A model generated the notes under the pieces. It was not told where the DNA came from, ran no database searches, and saw only the letters and a list, made by a program, of their open reading frames with translations. Both the position numbers and the translations under genes were made by a program. 20,734 bases of DNA from JACQKA01 sp964462785 (GTDB lineage: Bacteria; Patescibacteriota; Minisyncoccia; Phycocordibacterales; UBA2100), in contig CAYWZA010000019.1 in NCBI GenBank assembly GCA_964462785.1, forward strand, positions 1 through 20,734. The letters run 5' to 3'. Positions within the stretch are counted from its first letter, which is position 1, and each line of letters opens with the position of its first letter. Positions 1 through 6,939 of the stretch are shown one piece after another.

Positions 1-63
1 TTTTAAGACGCCATTACAAGCATGGAGTGTTGCACTTCGAAGTTGAATTCAGGTAACGCCTGC

Positions 64-92
64 TTGACACATATGGCATAATCATGTTATTG
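64..92 (+). promoter_or_regulatory. Candidate promoter of the NYN-domain gene
   Basis: TTGACA lies at 64-69, and an extended -10-like TGgCATAAT lies at 74-82. The two are too close to act as one promoter. Either the extended -10 works alone, or TTGACA works with a poor TTATTG at 87-92. The 5' leader before the GTG at 126 would be about 30-40 nt. Weak call. Confidence 0.3.
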
Positions 93-125
93 TCAAAATA
101 GTCCATAGTGAGTAGGAGAGGAGTC

Positions 126-695
126 GTGGGAACAAACGCCGAGGAACAGACGAAACTGAGAATTGCCACACAGGCTGACGACCTAAGAAAGGTATCGAAA
201 AATCTGCAGGAAGTACTTGATGCTCTCTGGCGGGTATCCGAATCGGCATGTGTTGAGCGGGCGGCGTTCGCACCCATCATGACGTTGTGGGGCAAACAGC
301 TCGCCGAACTCGATCGAATTGGATGTATTGAGCGCAGGCGTGGCGGCGGTCGCGGGAATCCATGGGTGCGAATCTTATTGCGCACACGCGGATTACCCCA
401 GGAACTTGCGTCGCTCTCAAAAACAAAAGTGCCCCATCCTCAATGCCTCATATTCATAGACTCACCGAATATGTGTCATTCGCTGAATTTTCTCCGTGAG
501 GAGAACCCGAAAGTTGGTTCCCCACTCGGTTTTTATCGGGCAAACTGGCCGATTGTGCGAACTATTGCGCACGAAATAACCGGCATCAAACCGAAAGATC
601 AGGTGTGCTTTTTTACGCGCGATCTCCTGAAATTGAGGATTTTGGTCTCCGGACGCACAAACGTCGGCTCGAGCAAGCCGGCATACGGTTTGTGA
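126..695 (+). CDS. NYN-domain (PIN-like nuclease) protein, 5' part of a frame-disrupted gene
   Basis: GTG at 126 follows AGGAGAGG (113-120) with 5 nt spacing, so it is preferred over the in-frame GTG at 108. Residues 1-100 look like a helical, winged-helix-like region (a guess). From about residue 107, LIFIDSPNM matches the first strand of NYN/LabA-like (DUF88) RNases, with acidic D112 and N115. The reading stays family-like to QVCFF at about 159-163 and then becomes meaningless up to the stop at 693-695. The rest of the NYN domain continues in the -1 frame from about 605. The T6 run at 609-614 is where the frames switch. NYN proteins are PIN-fold, metal-dependent, putative RNases. The break may be a real pseudogene, a homopolymer error or programmed frameshifting. 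Confidence 0.6.
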   Translation: MGTNAEEQTKLRIATQADDLRKVSKNLQEVLDALWRVSESACVERAAFAPIMTLWGKQLAELDRIGCIERRRGGGRGNPWVRILLRTRGLPQELASLSKTKVPHPQCLIFIDSPNMCHSLNFLREENPKVGSPLGFYRANWPIVRTIAHEITGIKPKDQVCFFTRDLLKLRILVSGRTNVGSSKPAYGL

Positions 696-1033
696 TGCGG
701 GATAAAAAAGATGTCGATGCGAAACTGATGATCGACATGTTTTCTGAAACGCTAGAACGCATGACGAAGGGCGGTGTCATAAAAATCGTTCTGCTTTCAG
801 GTGACAGCGACTATGCGTATTGCATCGAAAAGCTCCGGGAGAAGGCGCGCATAAAGGGAGCGAAGCTGCTGCTCTACGTAATCAGTTGGAAAGATGCTCT
901 ATCGAAAGAGTTGGCGGACTGTGCACACCGCACGCTGCACATCGAAGACTTTCTCGAGCAGATCGATCCGGTTGGTCACGCTGCACTACAAGCGCCGTGT
1001 ATGCTTACCACATACGCACACAAGCGCACATAG
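605..1033 (+). CDS. NYN-domain protein, 3' part (-1 frame relative to the 5' part)
   Basis: This frame carries the rest of the NYN domain: FYARSPEIEDFG, then the acidic motif KDVDAKLMIDMF, then VLLSGDSDY, which is the conserved SGDSDF-like active-site motif. All expected acidic residues are therefore present across the two halves. The GTG at 605 lies inside the domain and has no Shine-Dalgarno, so it is not a credible independent start. A joined product (126-614, then 614-1033) would be about 302 aa. The gene ends at TAG 1031-1033, followed by a strong terminator. The intact downstream frame argues that the disruption is recent, an assembly error, or recoding. Confidence 0.65.
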   Translation: MLFYARSPEIEDFGLRTHKRRLEQAGIRFVMRDKKDVDAKLMIDMFSETLERMTKGGVIKIVLLSGDSDYAYCIEKLREKARIKGAKLLLYVISWKDALSKELADCAHRTLHIEDFLEQIDPVGHAALQAPCMLTTYAHKRT

Positions 1034-1048
1034 ATGATTTGTGGCTCT

Positions 1049-1086
1049 AAGCCCCACCGTAACGGTGGGGCTTTGTTTTTTTCTTT
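1049..1086 (+). terminator. Intrinsic terminator after the NYN gene
   Basis: GCCCCACCG (1051-1059) and CGGTGGGGC (1063-1071) form a perfect stem with a TAA loop, flanked by AA/TT that also pair. It is followed by TTTGTTTTTTTC. Confidence 0.9.
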
Positions 1087-1128
1087 TTTATCGCTATGCT
1101 GCGCGCAGACATAGAGGAGAGAAGGCGC

Positions 1129-1800
1129 ATGAATACTACTGCCGCATCACCAGAGCGCTGGCGGGTGCTCTGCCATCGAATCGGACTCGATCCAAAATGG
1201 GCAGCATTGCGCTACAAGATGATCATCGGTGCATATGGAGAAAAGCACCGCGCATATCATACACTGAGCCATATTAGCTATTGTTTGCGTATGTTAAACG
1301 AACACCGCGCGCTTGCTCATAATTTCGACGCGATCGAATACGCGCTGTGGTTCCACGATTTTGCATACCATACACAGCCACGACCGAAAGGCTCAGTGAG
1401 CAACGAGCTCTTGAGCGCAGAAATTGCTGATGAACTTTTACGCGACGACGGTGTTGCTATGCCATTTCGCGAGCAGGTGCATGGCCTCATCGTGGCAACA
1501 CTGCATACGCCGGAGACCACGCACACTGCTGATGAAAAATTGATTGCCGACATCGATTGGAGCCCTGTCGGCGCACCGTGGGAAGAGTTCCGCCAAAATG
1601 GACGCGACATCCGCAAAGAATGGATGCATTATTCAGACGATGAGTTCCGCATCGGCAGAATTGCGTGGCTAAACTCGGCGCTCAAACGACCGGAGCAATT
1701 TCATCTGCCGCAATTCAAGGCGCAGTATGAAATCCAGGCACGCGACAACATCTTCCGTGCGTTCGATGAGCTTTTGTGGAAGCACATGTTGCACAAATAG
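1129..1800 (+). CDS. HD-superfamily metal-dependent phosphohydrolase-like protein
   Basis: The 223-aa protein matches the predicted HD phosphohydrolase family (COG4339-like). It has AYHTLSHI (H44, H48), WFHDFAYH (H76-D77, the HD pair), ATLHTPE (H126) and DIDWSPVGAPWEEF (D141/D143) in the usual order. HD proteins bind divalent metal and hydrolyse phosphoester or nucleotide substrates, and the substrate here is unknown. The start is ATG 1129, after GAGGAGAG (1114-1121). The in-frame ATG at 1096 would put that Shine-Dalgarno inside the gene. TATGCT at 1095-1100 could be the -10. The gene sits alone between two strong terminators, so it is probably monocistronic. It is cytoplasmic, with no signal or TM segment. 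Confidence 0.8.
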   Translation: MNTTAASPERWRVLCHRIGLDPKWAALRYKMIIGAYGEKHRAYHTLSHISYCLRMLNEHRALAHNFDAIEYALWFHDFAYHTQPRPKGSVSNELLSAEIADELLRDDGVAMPFREQVHGLIVATLHTPETTHTADEKLIADIDWSPVGAPWEEFRQNGRDIRKEWMHYSDDEFRIGRIAWLNSALKRPEQFHLPQFKAQYEIQARDNIFRAFDELLWKHMLHK

Positions 1801-1801
1801 T

Positions 1802-1840
1802 AATCACCCCACTCCGGAAATCCGGAGTGGGGTGATTTTC
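1802..1840 (+). terminator. Strong hairpin terminator after the HD gene
   Basis: There is a 17-bp perfect stem, 1802-1818 with 1821-1837, closed by an AA loop. The ATT end runs into TTC. Its foot is only about 4 nt from the extended -10 of the next gene, so termination and re-initiation are packed together. Confidence 0.85.
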
Positions 1841-1856
1841 TGCTACAATGCGTCCA
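1841..1856 (+). promoter_or_regulatory. Extended -10 promoter giving a leaderless transcript
   Basis: TGCTACAAT (1841-1849) is an extended -10 (TGn + TACAAT). The predicted start of transcription, 6-7 nt downstream, coincides with the ATG at 1856. No Shine-Dalgarno is present. Confidence 0.65.
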
Positions 1857-2533
1857 TGGCGCATATACTCGCAAAATTGGAACATGCGAATGTCGAGAAC
1901 GTGAAGAAAGCGCTGCGACAGGATTCATGGAAGCACGCGCGGGAGGGAATTTCGCTTGAACACGTGTGGACGAATGCCGATGCGCCGCATGAGGTGCAAT
2001 TTTTGTTTGAAGCGAATAACTTGGAACATGCCCGTGCATTCATTGCCGAAGTGCATGAAAGGGCACGCGCCGAGCATCCTGACGCACAGCTGCCGAGTAT
2101 GACCTTTTTTGAAACACACGACGATCCCGAATTTGATATTGAGCTCCCGGAAAAAGAGGAGGGAGAGGAGAATAAAAAAGAATCGAGCGAAGATAGCTCA
2201 GCGACAAACACGGCTCAAACTACGCAATCAGTGTGGAAAGTCGTCGCGCTCTCTGCGGGCGGACTCGTGATCGGCGTCACCATTGGCATCAATAGCGCGT
2301 CGTGTCCTGTGCTCGAATGCCCTGCGAATAGCAATCCCTCCCCTGCCCCACAGGCAAACGTGAGTGTGCCACGCCAAGTCCCTACCACGCCGGTTAAAAC
2401 CGAAACTGCTACAGCCGTAGTTGAATCGCCTCGCGCCTCATCAACACCAGACGTCGCCGCGCCCACCACGCCCGAGTCACCAGTCGAAGAGCCAGCTGCA
2501 GAAGGTGCGCAGGATGGCAGCGCGGGACTTTAG
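1856..2533 (+). CDS. Unknown single-TM protein with a Pro/Thr-rich tail
   Basis: The 225-aa protein has an N-terminal soluble part (1-95) with no motif I recognise. An acidic, charged linker (about 97-115, rich in E/K/S) follows, then one membrane helix (about 127-146, VWKVVALSAGGLVIGVTIG). Two cysteines come directly after it (C150, C155). The tail is low-complexity and rich in Pro, Ala, Thr and Glu, as in wall-spanning or surface-exposed linkers. By the positive-inside rule I infer a cytoplasmic N-terminus and an exterior tail. ATG 1856 is chosen because it sits 6 nt after TACAAT (leaderless) and because the preceding terminator excludes earlier starts. The TAG stop is the first three bases of the palindrome at 2531-2556. 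Confidence 0.7.
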   Translation: MAHILAKLEHANVENVKKALRQDSWKHAREGISLEHVWTNADAPHEVQFLFEANNLEHARAFIAEVHERARAEHPDAQLPSMTFFETHDDPEFDIELPEKEEGEENKKESSEDSSATNTAQTTQSVWKVVALSAGGLVIGVTIGINSASCPVLECPANSNPSPAPQANVSVPRQVPTTPVKTETATAVVESPRASSTPDVAAPTTPESPVEEPAAEGAQDGSAGL

Positions 2534-2556
2534 AGCATGTTTCGAAACATGCTCTA
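2531..2556. repeat. Perfect 26-bp palindrome (TAGAGC-end element, short form)
   Basis: Two 13-nt arms (TAGAGCATGTTTC and its complement) meet without a loop. Each terminal TAG is the stop codon of one convergent gene: 2531-2533 for the plus gene and 2554-2556 for the minus gene. It may act as a bidirectional terminator or mRNA 3'-end stabiliser, although there is no proper U-tract. The same end sequence recurs at 6863-6924 and 17351-17517. Confidence 0.85.
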
Positions 2557-3876
2557 GTGTTTCTTTTCAACCTCACTCACAATCGCCTTGATGAGCGCTG
2601 GGGATCGAAACGCATCTTTAAGGTGCGTTTTCCATTTTGGATCTGAAATGTCTACATCCGGATCAACGCCGCGCCCTTCGACGAGCTCGTTATCCTCTCG
2701 CAGCGTCATGCCATGCACAATGAGCAGCTTATATTTCTCACCGTCATTAAAATGTGTTTCCATCGGAAAGGTGTTCTCCACTGTCCCCCATCCGCGTGTC
2801 TTGGTGCCGACTACTTTCCCCATATGCAGTCGCTTAAACATCGCCGCAGTCACCTCTGCCGTTGATTGTGTCATGCCGTCCGTGAGCAATGCGATTTCCT
2901 TGAAGCGCTTGAGACCACCGAGCTGAGCGATTGCCGGCGTGCGCTCGGGCTTAAGCTCGCCCTGATGGAAGAGATCAAATGCGTATTGCTGCGGACCAAT
3001 GAACAGCGCGAGTAAATATTTCGCGAAGTCGAGCGAGCCGCCGATGTTGCCGCGCAGATCGATAATCATGCCGGTGAGTTTCGGCTGATCATTCGTCCGC
3101 TCGAGCGTCGTGAAAAACTCATTGAATGTCGCCGGAGAAATTTTTGAAAGATCGAGATAGAGCACTTCATCGCCCACAAGATGACTCACAATCGTCGGCT
3201 CGATTTTTGTTTGGTCATACACCACCTTGGTCTGCTCATCCGAAAGCACTTGGTGCGCGTGCTCTGCTTCGGCGAGCTGCTGCTTCGCCTCCGGTGTACC
3301 GAGCTTTTCAAGCTCTTGTTTCTTTTCCGCAAACGCTTGTTGCACTTTTTCTATAGGGGCATTCGCCTCCACCCCGAGCGTCTGATACAGGTCTTTACTG
3401 CGATCAACATTATTTGCCACATCGCGGAACGCTTGCTCTTCTTTTTCGGAAAGCAATCCCATTCTTCCCTGCGGCGCCAAATTCGCCATCACCACAATGA
3501 GCATGTCGCGTGCAAGTCCTTTGCGCTTGTCCTCGGCAGTACGTGCAAACGCATCAGCAAGCATGCGTGCAGTGCCTGCGCGATCGGGAATGAGAAGCGT
3601 GGCGGTGGTCGTGCCCTCGGTTTTTTGCAACGCGAGCCGGTACAGCTCCGCAAGATCAGGCTCGGATGCTTTCTGCCAGTATTCGCGCATGATGATGTCG
3701 AATGCTTCCATATCAAAACGCACATAGACATCGTTTTCTTCGACGGTTTTGTACGTCGCAGCGACACTGGCGACGCCCGCTTCACGAGTCTGGTACCACC
3801 AATATCCGCCACCAGCCGCAAGTGCGAGCGAACACATTATAAAGACACCGAATAGTGTGTACCTTTTTCCTTTCAT
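2554..3876 (-). CDS. Membrane-anchored S41-peptidase-like protein with an inserted degenerate J-like domain
   Basis: The 440-aa protein has an N-terminal TM anchor (about 7-28). A helical region (50-160) follows. Then comes a segment resembling a DnaJ J domain (about 162-221: DLYQTLGVEA... HQVLSDEQTKVVYDQ) but lacking the HPD motif. An S41 (C-terminal processing/tricorn-like) core runs from about 235 to 410, with IIDLRGNIGG (271-280) and DGMTQSTAEV. S338 aligns with the catalytic serine of S41 enzymes. The position of the catalytic lysine (TFGKG) is W363 in RGWGTVE, so the usual Ser-Lys dyad is incomplete and no PDZ domain is visible. It may be inactive or use other residues. ATG 3876 is chosen because TATACT (3884-3889) lies 7 nt upstream. 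The GTG at 3921 would start upstream of that promoter. Confidence 0.75.
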   Translation of the reverse strand: MKGKRYTLFGVFIMCSLALAAGGGYWWYQTREAGVASVAATYKTVEENDVYVRFDMEAFDIIMREYWQKASEPDLAELYRLALQKTEGTTTATLLIPDRAGTARMLADAFARTAEDKRKGLARDMLIVVMANLAPQGRMGLLSEKEEQAFRDVANNVDRSKDLYQTLGVEANAPIEKVQQAFAEKKQELEKLGTPEAKQQLAEAEHAHQVLSDEQTKVVYDQTKIEPTIVSHLVGDEVLYLDLSKISPATFNEFFTTLERTNDQPKLTGMIIDLRGNIGGSLDFAKYLLALFIGPQQYAFDLFHQGELKPERTPAIAQLGGLKRFKEIALLTDGMTQSTAEVTAAMFKRLHMGKVVGTKTRGWGTVENTFPMETHFNDGEKYKLLIVHGMTLREDNELVEGRGVDPDVDISDPKWKTHLKDAFRSPALIKAIVSEVEKKH

Positions 3877-3889
3877 GAGGAAAAGTATA
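3877..3889 (-). promoter_or_regulatory. -10 box of the S41/J-like gene, leaderless
   Basis: On the minus strand TATACT occupies 3889-3884. The 7-nt sequence TTTCCTC separates it from ATG at 3876, so transcription should begin at or beside the start codon. No clear -35 is seen. Confidence 0.6.
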
Positions 3890-3893
3890 CTAC

Positions 3894-3926
3894 GCAAAAC
3901 GCCCCGTAAGAAAACACTCACGGGGC
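3894..3926 (-). terminator. Probable terminator of the DUF378 gene
   Basis: Minus strand: GCCCCGT (3926-3920) pairs with ACGGGGC (3907-3901) around a 12-nt loop, and is followed by GTTTTGCG. The U-tract is short, so efficiency is uncertain. It overlaps the promoter region of the next minus-strand gene. Confidence 0.5.
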
Positions 3927-3937
3927 AATCTTGCGTT

Positions 3938-3957
3938 TAGAGTCTGTTTCAAAACTA
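3938..3957. repeat. Degenerate TAGAGC-end element
   Basis: TAGAGTCTGTTTCAAAACTA resembles one half of the palindrome at 2531-2556 (TAGAG..TGTTTC.AAAC) and again has TAG/CTA at its ends. The CTA (3955-3957) is the stop codon of the minus-strand DUF378 gene. Short and imperfect, so relatedness is tentative. Confidence 0.35.
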
Positions 3958-4185
3958 CATCGCTGCGGGTGCTGAACACACCTTGCAGTTTGCTTTGTGT
4001 GTCACGAGCTCGTAGGCAGCTGCTGCGCCGACGAGTACGTACACCAACCACTCAACCATAGGCCATGAGCCGAATATCATGGACACAACGTTCCAGTTTC
4101 CGCCCATGAAGCCACCCAATCCGACGAGCAGCCAGTTAAGACCACCGACGACGAGGAGTATCCATGCGACCATGTGAAAATTCAT
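3955..4185 (-). CDS. DUF378 family small membrane protein
   Basis: The 76-aa protein matches DUF378: an N-terminal MVAWILLVVGGLNWLLVGL helix, then NWNVVSMIFGSWPMVEWLVYVLVGAAAAYEL as a second helix, then a short C-terminal tail with two cysteines (CKVC). Function is unknown; these are two-helix inner-membrane proteins of 70-90 aa, so this length is normal. ATG 4185 starts directly at the conserved N-terminus. No Shine-Dalgarno is visible, and the possible -10 (TAATAA, about 20 nt upstream) is weak. It diverges from the ThDP enzyme gene across a 168-bp spacer in which I see no other gene. Confidence 0.8.
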   Translation of the reverse strand: MNFHMVAWILLVVGGLNWLLVGLGGFMGGNWNVVSMIFGSWPMVEWLVYVLVGAAAAYELVTHKANCKVCSAPAAM

Positions 4186-4353
4186 ATGTGTTGGAATTCG
4201 CTGTTATTAAATTCGACCCTATACAGTTACTAGTATGTGCCTGCGCGCCCAATGCACCAGCAATCTATATGCTCTGCTGTGGAAAATTGACAAAACCCCT
4301 AAAAAGATTGAGGATGCAACAAGAAATGCATATTGACAAGGGAGAAAATTGAT

Positions 4354-5961
4354 ATGAAAGGTGCAGAGTTGGCTTGCGCAGCACTGCGCGAGCTAGGGGT
4401 CACCTTCATTGCTGGTATGCCGGGAACCGACAATCTGGCAATGTATGACCTTTTTGAACGCTACGGTATTCGACCGATTGTAGTACGCAATGAGATATAT
4501 TCGACCATGTTTGCGGATGGCTATAGCCGCGTATCACGCAAATATGGAGCGGTGATCTCAATCCCCGGTCCGGGTGCGCTTGCTATGCTGTCAGGGCTTA
4601 ACGAGGCATACTACAGCTCTATACCCATGGTCGCTGTTGTCACTGACATACCAACCGAATATCTCAACCAGGATCGCGGACATTTGCATGAATGTATGCA
4701 TTTGGAACAGGTGTTCGATTATGTTACGAAACGCCAATTTCTCATCCGCGATGCGCAATCAATACCAGCCGCGATACGATCGATTGCGCATGAGCAGTCG
4801 GTGCGCCGCAGCCCGCACCTCTTCCACATTCCCGCAGACATCTATACTCAGGAAGGTGGCGAGTATCCGGCGCCGCAGCAACGCGCGACTGTACGTCGCA
4901 TGGCTGCAGGCAGTGCGGATCGTGTTATTGATGCCCTTAAGAAAGCACAGCGTCCGATGATATTTGCAGGCGCTGGTGTGTGGTGGGCAGATGCCATGGA
5001 GCCATTGAGAATTCTCGCCGAGAAACTCAACGCGCCCGTTTTCACGAGCGTGAAAGGCAAAGGGGTAATTTCTGATAATCACCCGCTCAGCTTTGGGCAA
5101 TACAGTGGCGAGCCGGAAGTCGCCGCGCGCATCGCGGAAAGCGATTGCGTGCTCGGCATCGGCACACGCTGGTCTCAGCGCTCAACTGACAAATGGACAC
5201 TGCCGCTACCGCAGCAGCTCTATGAGATCAATGCTGCGGCGGAAGAATTCGGCAGAAACTATCCTTCGATTGGCGGTGTCTTTGGTGATATCGCGCAAAT
5301 TCTGAAAGAAATCGCGAAGGAATGCCCCGCATCAACTGATACAACATGGATCGAAAGTGTGACCCGTGCCCGCAGAGGGGCAGTGAAGCGCCTCGAGGCA
5401 ACGCATCCGTTTGAGTGGAACGTGCTCACGCGTCTGCGTGCAGCGATTCCCGAAGATGCAATCGTGGTAAACGATTCCGGTGGTATCACGTATTACACCC
5501 GCCGCTACTTCCCCGTTACTCATCCGGGCACATTCCTGTGGCCGATGGGGTCGGGAGCAATCGGCTGGGCTCTGCCTGCGGCACTCGGTGCAAAACTCGC
5601 AATACAAGAAGAGGGCACCAACAGACCGGTCGTCGCGCTTATGGGTGACGGCGGATTGCAATGGTCGCTTCAGGAGCTTGGCACTATGGTGCAAGAAAAA
5701 CTACCAATCACGATCGTGCTCTTTGACAATTCCTCGTACGGAACCATCGGGCACTTTCAAAAGAAACGCCACGGTAAAGAAACCGAGGCGGTTGCACTGA
5801 AAAATCCGCGCTTCGAGAAACTCGCTGAAGCATATGGCATACAGTATCGCTATGCGCCAACGACTCAGGAAATGGAGGACGCTATTCGCGACTCAGTGTA
5901 CCTCAATGAAGCAACATTGATTCACTGCCCTATGCATTTCACACCCTTCACAAGACTGTGA
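4354..5961 (+). CDS. Thiamine-diphosphate-dependent enzyme of the acetolactate synthase family
   Basis: The 535-aa protein has the three-domain POX/AHAS architecture. The N-terminal Pyr domain holds the catalytic glutamate (RNE, E47) and GPGALAMLSGLNEAY. The central domain spans about 190-320. The C-terminal PP domain has the ThDP/Mg motif GDG (431-433) ending at N459. Family members decarboxylate a 2-oxo acid and transfer the resulting unit (acetolactate synthase, glyoxylate carboligase, sulfoacetaldehyde acetyltransferase, 2-oxo acid decarboxylases). The substrate cannot be told here. The segment DIPTEYLNQDRGHLHE differs from the TGQV region of true AHAS, and no ilvN, ilvC or ilvD lies nearby. 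The start is ATG 4354, after AGGGAG (4339-4344), 9 nt away. TTGACA at 4287-4292 may be its -35, but the -10 (GAGGAT) is poor. The gene is an unexpected accessory gene for a CPR genome and may be transferred. Confidence 0.8.
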   Translation: MKGAELACAALRELGVTFIAGMPGTDNLAMYDLFERYGIRPIVVRNEIYSTMFADGYSRVSRKYGAVISIPGPGALAMLSGLNEAYYSSIPMVAVVTDIPTEYLNQDRGHLHECMHLEQVFDYVTKRQFLIRDAQSIPAAIRSIAHEQSVRRSPHLFHIPADIYTQEGGEYPAPQQRATVRRMAAGSADRVIDALKKAQRPMIFAGAGVWWADAMEPLRILAEKLNAPVFTSVKGKGVISDNHPLSFGQYSGEPEVAARIAESDCVLGIGTRWSQRSTDKWTLPLPQQLYEINAAAEEFGRNYPSIGGVFGDIAQILKEIAKECPASTDTTWIESVTRARRGAVKRLEATHPFEWNVLTRLRAAIPEDAIVVNDSGGITYYTRRYFPVTHPGTFLWPMGSGAIGWALPAALGAKLAIQEEGTNRPVVALMGDGGLQWSLQELGTMVQEKLPITIVLFDNSSYGTIGHFQKKRHGKETEAVALKNPRFEKLAEAYGIQYRYAPTTQEMEDAIRDSVYLNEATLIHCPMHFTPFTRL

Positions 5962-6011
5962 TGGCGAGCGTTATCGTCATAACAGTTTGCAAGATGCAAT
6001 TGATCACGCAC

Positions 6012-6042
6012 AAAGCCCGACACATGTGTCGGGCTTTTTTAT
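6012..6042 (+). terminator. Terminator between convergent genes
   Basis: A perfect self-complementary stretch at 6012-6037 (AAAGCCCGACACA plus its complement) is followed by TTTTTT on the plus strand. It ends the ThDP enzyme transcript. On the minus strand only three U residues follow, so it is weaker for the DUF1194 gene. Confidence 0.85.
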
Positions 6043-6049
6043 GTACTGC

Positions 6050-6751
6050 TTATAGCTGAGCAACGAGCTCCATTTCAAGTTTTTGCCTCAGTGCATCTGA
6101 AAAAGTGTTTTTACGATCGGCACCGAGCACAAAAGATCTGTCTCCCGCAATGACGGATTCCCTGTAATATTCCAAAAGATTGTAGTGGGAATATGGATCC
6201 TGGATCGCGAGGCCGTTAATCGTTATCCCTTTGCTTGTGGCAGCGTGGCGTGCCTTATTGAGAGCATTGCCTTCATCACAATCGGAACGACCATCACCAG
6301 AGATATCAATGACCTTGCGCAGCGCCTTAAATGGAGCGCTAAGCGCGAGCTGGGTGCTAAATGCAATAGCATCTGCGATACAGGTATTTCCATCAAAATC
6401 GCGCGGCATCGATTCGATCCGCATGGCAAACTCTTCAGCTGATGCGGGACTGTCAATGACATGCCACCCGATCGTCTGTTTGTATTCGCCTTTACTGGAC
6501 CACTGCACCAGAGTTACCGCCACCGGTCCGCCGCTTGCTTGTATTGCCGCAAGCACCGCTTCGCTGCGAAATGCATCGGCATATCCTGAACGCTGCACCA
6601 CGAATTCCGATGTATCAATACTGACTGAGACATCGACGGCGAGCACCAGGGCAACACTGACGAACGGTCTCGGACTTTCCTGAGCATGTGTCGGTACTGC
6701 CCACATAAAGCATAGACATGCAACTATGACAGTGCGCATGAATGTTGCCAT
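6050..6751 (-). CDS. Secreted DUF1194 (VWA-like) protein
   Basis: The 233-aa protein has a clear Sec signal peptide (VIVACLCFMWAVPTHA, cleavage likely after A23, before QES). The rest matches DUF1194, a von Willebrand factor A-like family. It has the MIDAS motif DVSVS (D40, S42, S44), the threonine in GNTCIAD (T123) and the aspartate in ISGDG (D153), so metal binding should be intact. VWA domains mediate protein-protein interaction outside the membrane, and the partner is unknown. DUF1194 is best known from alphaproteobacteria, so transfer is plausible. The start is ATG 6751, with GAGGAGC (6762-6756) 4 nt upstream. A second in-frame ATG at 6739 would leave a shorter signal peptide. Confidence 0.8.
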   Translation of the reverse strand: MATFMRTVIVACLCFMWAVPTHAQESPRPFVSVALVLAVDVSVSIDTSEFVVQRSGYADAFRSEAVLAAIQASGGPVAVTLVQWSSKGEYKQTIGWHVIDSPASAEEFAMRIESMPRDFDGNTCIADAIAFSTQLALSAPFKALRKVIDISGDGRSDCDEGNALNKARHAATSKGITINGLAIQDPYSHYNLLEYYRESVIAGDRSFVLGADRKNTFSDALRQKLEMELVAQL

Positions 6752-6797
6752 AAAAGCTCCTCATGAAGAAACTTATTTCAGCATGCATGGAAACAAG

Positions 6798-6820
6798 CGC
6801 TCCCGCAATTGACGGGAGCG
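6798..6820. other. 8-bp GC-rich hairpin in a divergent intergenic region
   Basis: CGCTCCCG (6798-6805) pairs with CGGGAGCG (6813-6820) around CAATTGA. It lies between the divergent DUF1194 and CtpA-like genes, where no terminator is needed. It could be an operator or a leader structure. Read on the minus strand, CTTGTTT follows it, so attenuation of the DUF1194 leader is conceivable. Confidence 0.5.
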
Positions 6821-6862
6821 GCACGGGGGTGTTGTATTGGATGTAGTCGCAATTTTACAGAC

Positions 6863-6924
6863 TAGAGCATGTTCGGAAACCCAGGTTCCTACATCGATGG
6901 GAAAAGGTTTCCGGACATGCTCTA
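6863..6924. repeat. TAGAGC-end inverted-repeat element (62 bp) in the leader of the CtpA-like gene
   Basis: The left arm is 6863-6881 (TAGAGCATGTTCGGAAACC). The right arm is 6906-6924 and matches its reverse complement at 18 of 19 positions. A 24-nt spacer lies between. It ends 4 nt before the Shine-Dalgarno GGGAGG of the CtpA-like gene, so a long stem would form in that mRNA leader. The ends are the same as in the elements at 2531 and 17351. Confidence 0.85.
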
Positions 6925-6939
6925 CATAGGGAGGAACAC

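Noticed and set aside
3181..3855. 224-aa plus-strand open frame opposite the S41/J-like gene
   Set aside because: The composition is that of an antisense shadow (many H/R/L/C) and the minus-strand protein has clear domains.
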